Positions 34,586 to 42,434 of a DNA stretch of 64,000 nucleotides are shown piece by piece. Where the stretch lies: positions 1 through 64,000 of the forward strand of contig JAUIBH010000010.1 in the NCBI GenBank assembly GCA_030427985.1. The letters are read 5' to 3'. The translations under genes were made by a program, and so were the position numbers. A model generated the notes under the pieces. That model ran no database searches, had not been told where the DNA came from, and saw only the letters and a list, made by a program, of their open reading frames with translations. Every line of letters starts with the position of its first letter. Within the stretch, counting starts at the first letter, position 1. The DNA comes from Bacteroidia bacterium. GTDB lineage: Bacteria; Bacteroidota; Bacteroidia; Flavobacteriales; Flavobacteriaceae.

Positions 34586-35439
34586 TAGGCAAGGGTAAAT
34601 CAATTTCCCATACCCGGGCTTCCATGGGATATGGTTGGAACCAGGAAAAGAATGCCGAAGTAGTTTTCAGGCAACATTTGGTTGGTGAAAACCCCAAAGA
34701 AGTCACCGAAGAATTCCGACGTATTCAAGAAATGAACCATGTCTGTGAACGCAATACACTTTCCTTTGTATTAAGCCCGACCATAAAAGATGGCCAACGC
34801 TTAAAGAAGGAAGAACTGGAAAGGATTGCCAAGGAGTTTATGGAGAGAATGAAGCTCGGGGAACGACAGGCCATTGCCTTTGTGCACCGAGATAAGGAAC
34901 ACACCCACATTCATTTGTACGTCAACCGTATCGACTTCAAAGGGGTCGCATACAATGACAGCTTTATTAGCAAACGAAGTCAGAAAGCCGCCGAAAACGT
35001 AGCGGAGACCATGCAATTGACCACCGTAAGGCAAGTACAAATGGAGCGGGAATTCAACACCCAAGAACTACGAAATGAAATAAAACGAAGGCACGAACTG
35101 ACCTTGAAATATCAAAAACCTGAAAACTATCATCAATTTATGGAAGGAATGAAGTCCAATGGTGTCGAAGTCAAACCGAGTATCAATAGACAGGGGCAGC
35201 TCCAAGGCTTTCGGTTCGAATTCCAAGGGCATAGCTTTAAAGGCAGTGAAATCAACCGGAATATGTCCATGGCCGGAATTGGTAGGGAATTGACACGATA
35301 CAATACCCCACAGAAAATCATTTCGCCAAAGAACACCATAAAGCTATTGGACAAAGTGGTGCCAGTTCCCGAAAAGCTCTTGGCATCCCTGGTTAAAAGG
35401 GCAATCAAAAAATCCATCGACATTGGAATGGGCATTTAA
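34582..35439 (+). CDS. Relaxase/mobilization nuclease, HUH type
   Basis: 285 residues. The metal-binding HUH motif is HTHIHLYVNRI, with His107, His109 and His111 (HxHxH). The N-terminal segment SISHTRASMGYGW begins the nuclease domain. The size matches small relaxases of Bacteroides mobilizable elements. It would nick oriT and pilot single-stranded DNA through a helper conjugation system. Coupled to the MobC-like gene (ATG within its stop region). Confidence 0.88.
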   Translation: MIGKGKSISHTRASMGYGWNQEKNAEVVFRQHLVGENPKEVTEEFRRIQEMNHVCERNTLSFVLSPTIKDGQRLKKEELERIAKEFMERMKLGERQAIAFVHRDKEHTHIHLYVNRIDFKGVAYNDSFISKRSQKAAENVAETMQLTTVRQVQMEREFNTQELRNEIKRRHELTLKYQKPENYHQFMEGMKSNGVEVKPSINRQGQLQGFRFEFQGHSFKGSEINRNMSMAGIGRELTRYNTPQKIISPKNTIKLLDKVVPVPEKLLASLVKRAIKKSIDIGMGI

Positions 35440-35451
35440 ACCTGAAATCTT

Positions 35452-35907
35452 ATGAACAAACTTGAAACCATTACTGAACTATTGATCAACGAGCTGGCCG
35501 ACTTCGAAAAGAACGTACAACAATTAGGCGACCAAATAGAAAGGGCCGAATCTCTTCGGATAAAATTCGATTTATCACCTATTAAGGGTTTAATCTCACA
35601 ATTGGAAGAACTTGGCAGACGGGAAACAGAAAGACGTGAACAATACCTGGACCGTTTGCAACGAAACCTACAACAAGCCAAGATCTACCCGAAATGGGCG
35701 GTTATAACCTTTATGGTCTTCTTTGGAATTTCATTATCAACTGGGTTCTATGCATACAATTTAAAATCAGATATGGAAAATGAAAAAAATGAGGCTTTTT
35801 TGCAGGGTGAAAGAAATGGAATAATGCATTTAGAACAGTTTTTAAAAGAAACACCTGGCGCAACTAAACTTTACGACCAATGGCGCATTCATAAAAGCAA
35901 AAAGTAG
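35452..35907 (+). CDS. Coiled-coil, single-span membrane protein of the mobilization operon
   Basis: 151 residues. A helical coiled-coil N-terminal half (residues 1-78, with heptad-like NVQQLGDQIERAESLRIKF and LISQLEELGRRETERREQYL) leads to one membrane helix at about 83-101 (WAVITFMVFFGISLSTGFY) and a charged tail. It lies 12 bp after the relaxase. It resembles the third gene of Bacteroidota mobilization operons; it may link the relaxosome to the membrane (inference). Confidence 0.7.
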   Translation: MNKLETITELLINELADFEKNVQQLGDQIERAESLRIKFDLSPIKGLISQLEELGRRETERREQYLDRLQRNLQQAKIYPKWAVITFMVFFGISLSTGFYAYNLKSDMENEKNEAFLQGERNGIMHLEQFLKETPGATKLYDQWRIHKSKK

Positions 35908-35939
35908 ATTGTCGTGAACATCCGAAAAGAAAACTATTC

Positions 35940-36995
35940 TCATTTGACAGCTGTTTCCGGTCTATCGTAATATTTTTTTCGTAACCAAAAGGAAACCCGA
36001 ACCAATAAAATCAAAGCGGGAACTTCGACCAATGGACCAATTACCCCTGCAAATGCCTGTCCTGAATTAAGCCCAAAAACCGCAATTGCCACGGCAATCG
36101 CCAATTCAAAATTATTTCCTGCAGCCGTGAAAGCTACCGAAGCAGTTTTGTCATATTCCGCACCCATTGCTTTGGTGAAGAAAAATCCAATGATGAACAT
36201 TACCGTAAAATATATTAACAATGGTATAGCAATGATGATTACATCCATTGGGATTTCAACTATTAGTTCGCCTTTAAGTGAAAACATTACCACAATGGTA
36301 AACAACAATGCAATTAGGGTTAAGGGTGAAATGGTTGGTATAAATTTTTGGGTGTACCATTCTTCCCCTTTTAATGTAACTAAAATTAGTCGGCTTAAAA
36401 TTCCCATTACAAACGGGATGCCTAAATAGATTGCGACACTTTCTGCTATTGTGCCGATTGAAATATCTACAATTGCTCCTTCAAATCCAAAATGGGGTGG
36501 AAGAACGGTTATAAAAATCCAAGCATAAAAACTGTAGGCAAACACCTGAAATATGCTATTTAACGCAACTAAACCTGCTCCATACTCGCTACTTCCCTCA
36601 GCAAGGTCATTCCATACAAGAACCATAGCAATACAGCGTGCCAGACCTATTAAAACAAGCCCGACCATATATTCCGGATAATCGCGCAAAAACGTGATTG
36701 CCAAAACGAACATTAGAACCGGACCTATTATCCAATTGAGAACAAGGGATATGGAAAGAATCTTTGTGTTTCTGAAAACCTTGGGCAAGAGCGAATAATT
36801 GACCTTTGCCAAAGGTGGGTACATCATCAATATCAGACCTATGGCGATCGGGACATTGGTAGTTCCCTTATTGAAGGTATTTATCAAATCGGGAAAGGTC
36901 GGAACGAAATATCCAATTCCGACGCCAATGGCCATGGCCACGAATATCCACAAGGTTAAATTTCTATCGAGGAAGCTTAGTTTTTTTGAGGCCAT
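35940..36995 (-). CDS. acr3: ACR3-family arsenite efflux transporter
   Basis: 351 residues with ten membrane helices. It exports arsenite from the cytoplasm using the membrane potential. [22 protein letters not shown] contains the Cys of ACR3 carriers, and the N-terminal [20 protein letters not shown] is typical. It is the last gene of the island's arsenic operon, 3 bp after arsC. Confidence 0.94.
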   Translation of the reverse strand: MASKKLSFLDRNLTLWIFVAMAIGVGIGYFVPTFPDLINTFNKGTTNVPIAIGLILMMYPPLAKVNYSLLPKVFRNTKILSISLVLNWIIGPVLMFVLAITFLRDYPEYMVGLVLIGLARCIAMVLVWNDLAEGSSEYGAGLVALNSIFQVFAYSFYAWIFITVLPPHFGFEGAIVDISIGTIAESVAIYLGIPFVMGILSRLILVTLKGEEWYTQKFIPTISPLTLIALLFTIVVMFSLKGELIVEIPMDVIIIAIPLLIYFTVMFIIGFFFTKAMGAEYDKTASVAFTAAGNNFELAIAVAIAVFGLNSGQAFAGVIGPLVEVPALILLVRVSFWLRKKYYDRPETAVK

Positions 36996-36998
36996 TTG

Positions 36999-37631
36999 TT
37001 AGTTATTGATTTGAGAGAAAACATAGGATAGTTCGGTTGCTATTTGCAGACTTCTTTCTTTGTATTTTTCGGCTTGTTGTGGCGTATTGTCAAATGCTTT
37101 TGGGTCTTCAAAAGTTATAGCAATGCGTTTTTCTGCTCCGGGAACAAAAGGACAAGCTTCATTGGCCGAATCACAGGTCATAATAGCGGCAAAACCGGAT
37201 TTTGGGTTAAAATCATCATCCAACTTCTTTGAAAAGCCTATGATGGGGTGCTCATTGTCCGCATATTTAATGCTATAAACAGGGTTTTCGTTTTTTGAAA
37301 TCTGGTTTATTTTAAATCCTGAATTTTGTAACGTTTTAGCAATCATTGGAAAAAGTGCCGTGGCCTCCGTTCCCCCTGAATAACAGAACACATTTTTAAT
37401 AGTAAAGTAGTGTGCCATGGTCTGTGCCCAAACTTGCGATAAATGGCTTCTTCTTGAATTATGGGTACAAATGAAATTGATACGTATTTCTTGGTTTTCA
37501 GAAACCTTTGACCGTATAAAATCGATTAGCGGCATTAAAACTTCTTTTCGTCCCTCCGAAATAGTCGAGGTATCTAAATTTTTGATTGTCTTTTCAATTT
37601 CAGGAAAAACGGTTGGTGGTGCGTCTATCAT
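36999..37631 (-). CDS. arsC: Arsenate reductase, low-molecular-weight phosphatase type
   Basis: About 210 residues from the ATG at 37631; a longer frame to 37682 adds non-conserved residues. The signature CX5R loop FICTHNSRRSH places Cys55 and Arg61. A second cysteine pair is in TCDSANEACPF. It is longer than Bacillus ArsC (about 140 residues) because of an N-terminal helical region. It reduces arsenate to arsenite for export by the adjacent ACR3. Confidence 0.9.
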   Translation of the reverse strand: MIDAPPTVFPEIEKTIKNLDTSTISEGRKEVLMPLIDFIRSKVSENQEIRINFICTHNSRRSHLSQVWAQTMAHYFTIKNVFCYSGGTEATALFPMIAKTLQNSGFKINQISKNENPVYSIKYADNEHPIIGFSKKLDDDFNPKSGFAAIMTCDSANEACPFVPGAEKRIAITFEDPKAFDNTPQQAEKYKERSLQIATELSYVFSQINN

Positions 37632-37651
37632 TTTTTTGTTCTTAGTTCTGG

Positions 37652-38119
37652 TTAGCAACAATTTCCATCCGGTGCGCAGCACGGTTCTTCAGATAGGTTG
37701 GATAGTTTTAATCTTGGCTTTTCCGATGGGATGTTACATTTCTCCCTAGCAAGACAATCGGTTTGTTTGGTGGTAAGCAGAAAGTTCTTTCCGTTGAAGT
37801 CAAGACCGAACTTCCCTATGGTCTCCCCTTGGTATTCTACCTCAATTTCCAAATCTTCAATACCTAAAACTTTTTCTGATAGTTCAATGATATTGAGTAG
37901 TTTTTCTGGATGTAACCTATGGTCATAATCATCAGCGTTCCAAAGTTGAAAATTGGCAACTTCCTCATTACGTACAGTCCCACCGCAATCTATAAAGTGT
38001 TTGGTAATCCTGCCAACTTCAGTAACGTGAAAATGGCTGGGTACTAAATCACCATTGGGTAATTGAAAAGCAATTCTGTCCAACTGGGTAAGCTTTTGTT
38101 TGATTTGTGATAGCTTCAT
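37652..38119 (-). CDS. Ars-operon protein with cysteine-rich tail
   Basis: 155 residues. It resembles a family of small proteins found beside arsC in Bacteroidota (DUF6428-like, from memory). Residues 1-110 form a compact domain with FHVTEVGRITKHFIDCGG. The tail ends EEPCCAPDGNCC, four cysteines in ten residues, with two more at about 127 and 133. The thiols could bind As(III) and pass it on (inference). It lies between the dead ArsC paralogue and arsC. Confidence 0.72.
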   Translation of the reverse strand: MKLSQIKQKLTQLDRIAFQLPNGDLVPSHFHVTEVGRITKHFIDCGGTVRNEEVANFQLWNADDYDHRLHPEKLLNIIELSEKVLGIEDLEIEVEYQGETIGKFGLDFNGKNFLLTTKQTDCLAREKCNIPSEKPRLKLSNLSEEPCCAPDGNCC

Positions 38120-38124
38120 AATTC

Positions 38125-38760
38125 TTATTGTTTTTGTGATCGGGTCAAATAATCGATTCTAGATGCCACATAAAGCATTTCCCTGGCTATGACTCCATGG
38201 GAATATAAGGGAACCGATATTTGCATCGGGTCATCTTCCTTAAACATGGTATCTTCCACAAAAATCTTCAAGCTTTTTTCTGAATTTTCAATGGAATTTT
38301 GGTCTTTATAGTTCACATTCCAACTATCGGACCCGAAATTGACATTGTATGAGTAGGGCTTCTTGCCGCTAGCATTGCTAACCTTGAAGCCATACTTCTT
38401 TAACGATGCCAGCCCGGATAAGGGCTCGCTTGCCACCTTAAGTCCCGCGGATTGAATGTCATAACCGTTAAGTTCATACTTTATTAGACCTGTTTGTAAC
38501 CAAATAGCAGCAAGTTGGCTCTTTGTTTTGTTAGTGCTATCTATGAATACTATGCTTGCATTACCATTGGTCCTTTTTTCCTTAGAGATTCTTGAGGCCA
38601 ATTGGTCCAGCAGAACGCTCCTTTCCTTTTCAATACTCGAAAAGGTAGTTTCAATGGAAGTTATCGATTTCACGATTTTGTTTCTTAGCTTTTGTGCATG
38701 TATCCCATTCTGGAATAAAATAAGCAAGGTTAAAATGATGTTGGTTCTGATTGTTTTCAT
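38125..38760 (-). CDS. Secreted, catalytically dead ArsC paralogue
   Basis: 211 residues with a signal peptide (residues 1-22, cleavage after HAQ). The remainder aligns with the neighbouring ArsC in length and pattern: IEKTIKNLD against IVKSITSIE, then SQVWAQT against AAIWLQT, then GFKI against GFKV. The CX5R loop has become FIDSTNKTKSQ, with Asp74 for the catalytic Cys and Lys80 for the Arg. It cannot work as a phosphatase-type reductase, yet the frame is intact. It is the first gene of the ars operon after arsR. A periplasmic oxyanion-binding or sensing role is possible (inference). Confidence 0.75.
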   Translation of the reverse strand: MKTIRTNIILTLLILFQNGIHAQKLRNKIVKSITSIETTFSSIEKERSVLLDQLASRISKEKRTNGNASIVFIDSTNKTKSQLAAIWLQTGLIKYELNGYDIQSAGLKVASEPLSGLASLKKYGFKVSNASGKKPYSYNVNFGSDSWNVNYKDQNSIENSEKSLKIFVEDTMFKEDDPMQISVPLYSHGVIAREMLYVASRIDYLTRSQKQ

Positions 38761-38777
38761 AATATATTTAATTTGTT

Positions 38778-38796
38778 TATCGCAATAAAACGATTA
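38778..38796 (-). promoter_or_regulatory. ArsR-type operator before the ars structural genes
   Basis: TATCGCAATAAAACGATTA matches the sequence in front of arsR (39157-39175) at 14 of 19 positions and is an imperfect inverted repeat (ATCG/CGAT). It lies in the 52-bp gap before the operon's first structural gene. Confidence 0.5.
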
Positions 38797-38812
38797 ATTA
38801 ATGTAAATTTTT

Positions 38813-39145
38813 TTAACAACAGTCTTCGTTCTCTGGAAGGTCCTGGTCTAGAAAATCCCCCATAACGGCTTTCATGACCGTCCAATTATCCTTGTCGATA
38901 CAATAGCACACACTCGTTCCCTCGACATTACCCTTGACCAATCCCAAGTTTCGCAATTCCTTAAGATGCTGTGATATCGTGGGCTGGGCCAAACCGATTT
39001 CATCGACCAAGCTCCCGCAGTAACAACTATCCATTTTGAACAATTGCTGCAGAATGGCAACACGCGCCGGATGCCCAAAGGCTTTGGCGAATATGGCGAT
39101 TTGATTCTGCTGGTCAGTGAATATCTCTGTTTTAGCAAGTCCCAT
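38813..39145 (-). CDS. arsR: ArsR-family arsenic-responsive repressor
   Basis: 110 residues. FGHPARVAILQQLF, then DEIGLAQPTISQHLKELRNLGLVKG, is the winged helix. Thiols for As(III) are plentiful: DSCYCG before the recognition helix, VCYCID after it and a terminal DCC. It is the first gene of the ars operon and presumably represses itself and the following genes through the two related palindromes. Confidence 0.9.
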   Translation of the reverse strand: MGLAKTEIFTDQQNQIAIFAKAFGHPARVAILQQLFKMDSCYCGSLVDEIGLAQPTISQHLKELRNLGLVKGNVEGTSVCYCIDKDNWTVMKAVMGDFLDQDLPENEDCC

Positions 39146-39155
39146 ATCTATTGTT

Positions 39156-39175
39156 TAATTGCAATATTACAATTA
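39156..39175 (-). promoter_or_regulatory. ArsR operator upstream of arsR
   Basis: TAATTGCAATATTACAATTA is an almost perfect inverted repeat (18 of 20 positions symmetric) 11 bp before the arsR ATG. A related sequence lies at 38778-38796. Confidence 0.6.
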
Positions 39176-39369
39176 ATAATTAAATCCAGCAATAGTAGTT
39201 AAATTAATCTTCCAACTAAAACGACTAAAATTTGGAACGTTTCGATAATAGGAAAAGTTCTTTGAATAGATACATGGTTTACTCAAATAAATATGTCCGT
39301 AAAATTTAGTTCTTTTGATACCATTCATTTTGATGTTTCCCGTAGCATAATTTTCTTTTTGATATTCTT

Positions 39370-39377
39370 TACTTTTG
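39370..39377 (+). promoter_or_regulatory. -7 element of the metal-receptor operon
   Basis: TACTTTTG (TAnnTTTG) lies 4 nt before the ATG at 39382, implying a very short leader. No TTTG at standard spacing was found. Confidence 0.45.
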
Positions 39378-39381
39378 AAGC

Positions 39382-39711
39382 ATGAAAATGCTTGCCGTTA
39401 TTTTGTCCTTGTTTACAATTTTCCTGTCTTCATACCCATGTTGTCAGGATGAATACTCATGTGAGGAACTATTAGAGATAAGGGATAACAGCGGGGATAG
39501 TTCCCAAAAGGAGGTACCTCACGAAAGTGACGGGCCATGCTCTCCATTCTATAATTGTGGCCGTTGCGTAGGGTTTACCTTAACTTTCAATGAGATGGTT
39601 TTTGTTCCTATTGAACATGAGTTGAAAAAGGCTCTTGTACCTTATCTTCGATTTCAGCCCAAAGAAGCACTTTTCATAGCCCTTAAGCCTCCACGATATT
39701 TTGAAATATAA
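39382..39711 (+). CDS. Small secreted Cys-rich protein before a TonB receptor
   Basis: 109 residues. The N-terminal signal segment (MKMLAVILSLFTIFLSSYP) is followed by paired cysteines: CCQDEYSCEE and PCSPFYNCGRC. It resembles the DUF6660-type proteins placed in front of metal-related TonB receptors in Bacteroidota (family name from memory). It may bind a metal in the periplasm (inference). The receptor starts 66 bp downstream. Confidence 0.65.
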   Translation: MKMLAVILSLFTIFLSSYPCCQDEYSCEELLEIRDNSGDSSQKEVPHESDGPCSPFYNCGRCVGFTLTFNEMVFVPIEHELKKALVPYLRFQPKEALFIALKPPRYFEI

Positions 39712-39777
39712 ATAAAATTACATGGTCGAACTCCCCCGACCAAAATCCCTTTTAAATATTTCAAAAAAATCCAAAAA

Positions 39778-41955
39778 ATGAATCCACGATTATTTTTGGT
39801 ACTCTCCCTTTTCGGGATGGTATCAACGTTTGCACAGAACAAACTTGAACTTACGGTAAAGGACTCCCTGACCGGAGAACCTTTATTGGGCGTCACTGCC
39901 CAAATCAAATCCATTGAAAAAGGCGCTATATCGGACTATAACGGTCAGATATATATGGAAGAAATTCCCTATGGTAATTATATTCTTAGATTGAGCTACA
40001 TAGGTTATGCACGAAAAGAACTAAATCTATCCTTTCCACTTAATACGGATATACAGGGTAAGACCATTTACCTGGTACCCCAAACGGAGGAAATCGAGGA
40101 AATTACATTGGTATCTACCAGAAGCACCCGTACAATCGATGATATACCCACACGTGTTGAAGTAATCGCCGGAGAGGAACTTTCCGAAAAGGGAAACATG
40201 AAACCAGGGGACATTCGAATGCTGCTGAACGAAAGTACCGGTATCAGGACCCAGCAGACTTCGGCAACAAGTTACAACTCCAGTATACGCATTCAAGGTC
40301 TTGACGGTAAATATACCCAGCTTCTAAGGGATGGGCTTCCCCTTTACTCTGGATTTGCCAGCGGATTGAGCCTTATGCAGATTGCCCCTTTGGACCTAAA
40401 GCAGGTCGAGGTCATTAAAGGTTCCAGTTCAACATTGTATGGTGGCGGCGCCATAGCCGGATTGGTAAACCTTATATCCAAGACCCCGGGTGAGGAAGCG
40501 GAACTTAGTTTTATGGCCAATGGGACTTCAGCGTTAGGTTTAGACTTGAGCGGATTCTATTCTGAAAAATTCAATAAGGTGGGAACAACGATATTTGCTT
40601 CCTATAATCTTGGTACCCCATACGATCCCTCCGATATTGGCCTGACCGCCATTCCAGAGTTCGATCGCTTTACATTAAATCCGAAAATTTATGCCTATCT
40701 CGGTACAGATACAGAATTGATGCTTGGCATTAATGCCATCTGGGAAAACCGTCTTGGAGGAAATCTGGATTTTATAAAGGGGGAAAGTGTGGTAGACCCA
40801 TACTTTGAATCCAATGAAACAGAGCGATTCTCTACCCAATTGAGCTTCAACCACTCCATTGATGAAAGAAACCGGTTCGAAGTAAAGAACAGTTTCAGTT
40901 TTTACGACCGAAGCATTCAAATTCCTGATTTCACTTTTTCGGGATATCAGAGATCTTCGTTCAGTGAACTTAATTTTTCCACGGATTCGGAGGAGGGCCT
41001 TGAATGGGTCTTTGGAGGCAATCTTTGGACGGAGTATTTCAATGATACCAGAGAAGATCAAAGTTTGGCCTTGGATCAATCCTATCAGATTTATGGACTG
41101 TTCGCACAGAACGTATGGCCCATCGACGACAAGCTATCCGTTGAGACCGGACTAAGGGTCGATTTTCACTCGGATTACGGTGCCTTAGCATTGCCTCGGA
41201 TATCCGTTCTCTATGAACCGGCCAATTCATTGACCTTTAGGCTTGGTGGCGGTATGGGATACAAGACCCCCACGGTTTTCATTGAAGATGCCGAACGGTT
41301 GCAGTTCAGAAATGTGTTGCCGATCGATACGAACGAATCCGATTTGGAACGCTCCTCGGGAGGAAATTTTGATATCAATTACAAGTGGGTTCCACTGGCG
41401 GGTTTGACCATGTCAATCAATACCCTGCTCTTTTATACCAAAATTGACGACCCGTTGCTCTTGGTTGCGGACGGGAACGGTCTTTATAGTTTTGACCAGC
41501 CCGATGGTTACGTGGACACGCGGGGAGCTGAGGTCAATCTTAAGGTCAAATACGGGGATTTTAAACTGTTTACCGGATATACCCATGCCAACGTAAAACA
41601 AAAAATAAATGGGACAGTTTCGGATTTTCCCTTGGTAGCAAAACATCGCCTGAACAATGTTTTGATGTATGAAAAGGAAGAAAACCTATGGGTCGGTCTG
41701 GAGGCATATTATTACAGTCCACAAAAATTGGGCAATGGGGAAATTGGGCAATCGTACTGGATCATGGGACTCATGAGCGAAAAGAAATTAGGCGAAAATT
41801 TTTCTATTTTTCTAAACTTTGAGAACTTATTGGATACCCGACAGACAAGATTCGGTACAATTTTTACGGGCAGCATTGGAAATCCCCAGTTCTTGGATAT
41901 CTATGCCCCCGTAGACGGTTTTGTTATCAATGGAGGCTTCAAGTTAAAGTTATAG
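39778..41955 (+). CDS. TonB-dependent outer-membrane receptor
   Basis: 725 residues with a signal peptide (1-19). A carboxypeptidase-like N-terminal domain (residues 20-105, LTVKDSLTGEPLLGVTAQI) precedes a plug domain (EEITLVSTRSTRTIDDIPTRVEVI, the TonB-box region and start of the plug) and a 22-strand barrel ending GGFKLKL. Its size and lack of a SusD partner point to a metal or metallophore receptor. It is followed by a Fur-family regulator (4 bp) and a P1B-ATPase. Confidence 0.9.
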   Translation: MNPRLFLVLSLFGMVSTFAQNKLELTVKDSLTGEPLLGVTAQIKSIEKGAISDYNGQIYMEEIPYGNYILRLSYIGYARKELNLSFPLNTDIQGKTIYLVPQTEEIEEITLVSTRSTRTIDDIPTRVEVIAGEELSEKGNMKPGDIRMLLNESTGIRTQQTSATSYNSSIRIQGLDGKYTQLLRDGLPLYSGFASGLSLMQIAPLDLKQVEVIKGSSSTLYGGGAIAGLVNLISKTPGEEAELSFMANGTSALGLDLSGFYSEKFNKVGTTIFASYNLGTPYDPSDIGLTAIPEFDRFTLNPKIYAYLGTDTELMLGINAIWENRLGGNLDFIKGESVVDPYFESNETERFSTQLSFNHSIDERNRFEVKNSFSFYDRSIQIPDFTFSGYQRSSFSELNFSTDSEEGLEWVFGGNLWTEYFNDTREDQSLALDQSYQIYGLFAQNVWPIDDKLSVETGLRVDFHSDYGALALPRISVLYEPANSLTFRLGGGMGYKTPTVFIEDAERLQFRNVLPIDTNESDLERSSGGNFDINYKWVPLAGLTMSINTLLFYTKIDDPLLLVADGNGLYSFDQPDGYVDTRGAEVNLKVKYGDFKLFTGYTHANVKQKINGTVSDFPLVAKHRLNNVLMYEKEENLWVGLEAYYYSPQKLGNGEIGQSYWIMGLMSEKKLGENFSIFLNFENLLDTRQTRFGTIFTGSIGNPQFLDIYAPVDGFVINGGFKLKL

Positions 41956-41959
41956 CACT

Positions 41960-42391
41960 ATGGAAGGAAAACAAGTTAAGGAGGATATGGAAGCAAGACT
42001 ACTTGAAGGTGGGGTCCGCCCCACCGCTATGCGACTACTGATATCCAAATTCATGCTGCAACAGGATACGGCGGTCGCCCTGACAGATATTGAGAACGCT
42101 TTCGCAAAAGTGGAAAGGACTACCATCTACAGAACTATAAAAACTTTTGAGGAAAAGGGAATTGTCCACCAAATAGACGATGGCACGGGAATCCAAAAAT
42201 ATGCACTTTGTGAAAAGGGTTGTAAATGTGATATAGCCCGGGACTTACACTTGCACTTCCATTGCAGGAACTGTAACCAAACCGTATGTCTAACAAACTA
42301 CAAGCTACCACATATCAATTTGCCCCAAGGATATTCAGCGGAGGACATAAGCCTAGTGGTAACAGGTATTTGTAAGAAGTGCGGTCTTTAA
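41960..42391 (+). CDS. Fur-family metalloregulator (Zur-like)
   Basis: 143 residues. VRPTAMRLLISKFML and ERTTIYRTIKTFEEKGIVHQI form the winged helix, and HLHFHCRNCNQTVCL, with a terminal ICKKCGL, supplies the two CxxC structural-zinc pairs. Such proteins repress metal uptake or efflux genes. Its position between the receptor and the P-type ATPase suggests that it controls this operon in response to zinc or a similar metal. Confidence 0.87.
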   Translation: MEGKQVKEDMEARLLEGGVRPTAMRLLISKFMLQQDTAVALTDIENAFAKVERTTIYRTIKTFEEKGIVHQIDDGTGIQKYALCEKGCKCDIARDLHLHFHCRNCNQTVCLTNYKLPHINLPQGYSAEDISLVVTGICKKCGL

Positions 42392-42434
42392 GTATGCACT
42401 TCCATTGCATTGGATGAATTAGGATATTGTGCCC

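Noticed and set aside
34582-35907. A full conjugative system
   Set aside because: Only the MobC-like protein, relaxase and a membrane protein are present. No TraG-type coupling protein, VirB4 ATPase or pilus gene is seen in the 23 kb, so the element is called mobilizable rather than conjugative.
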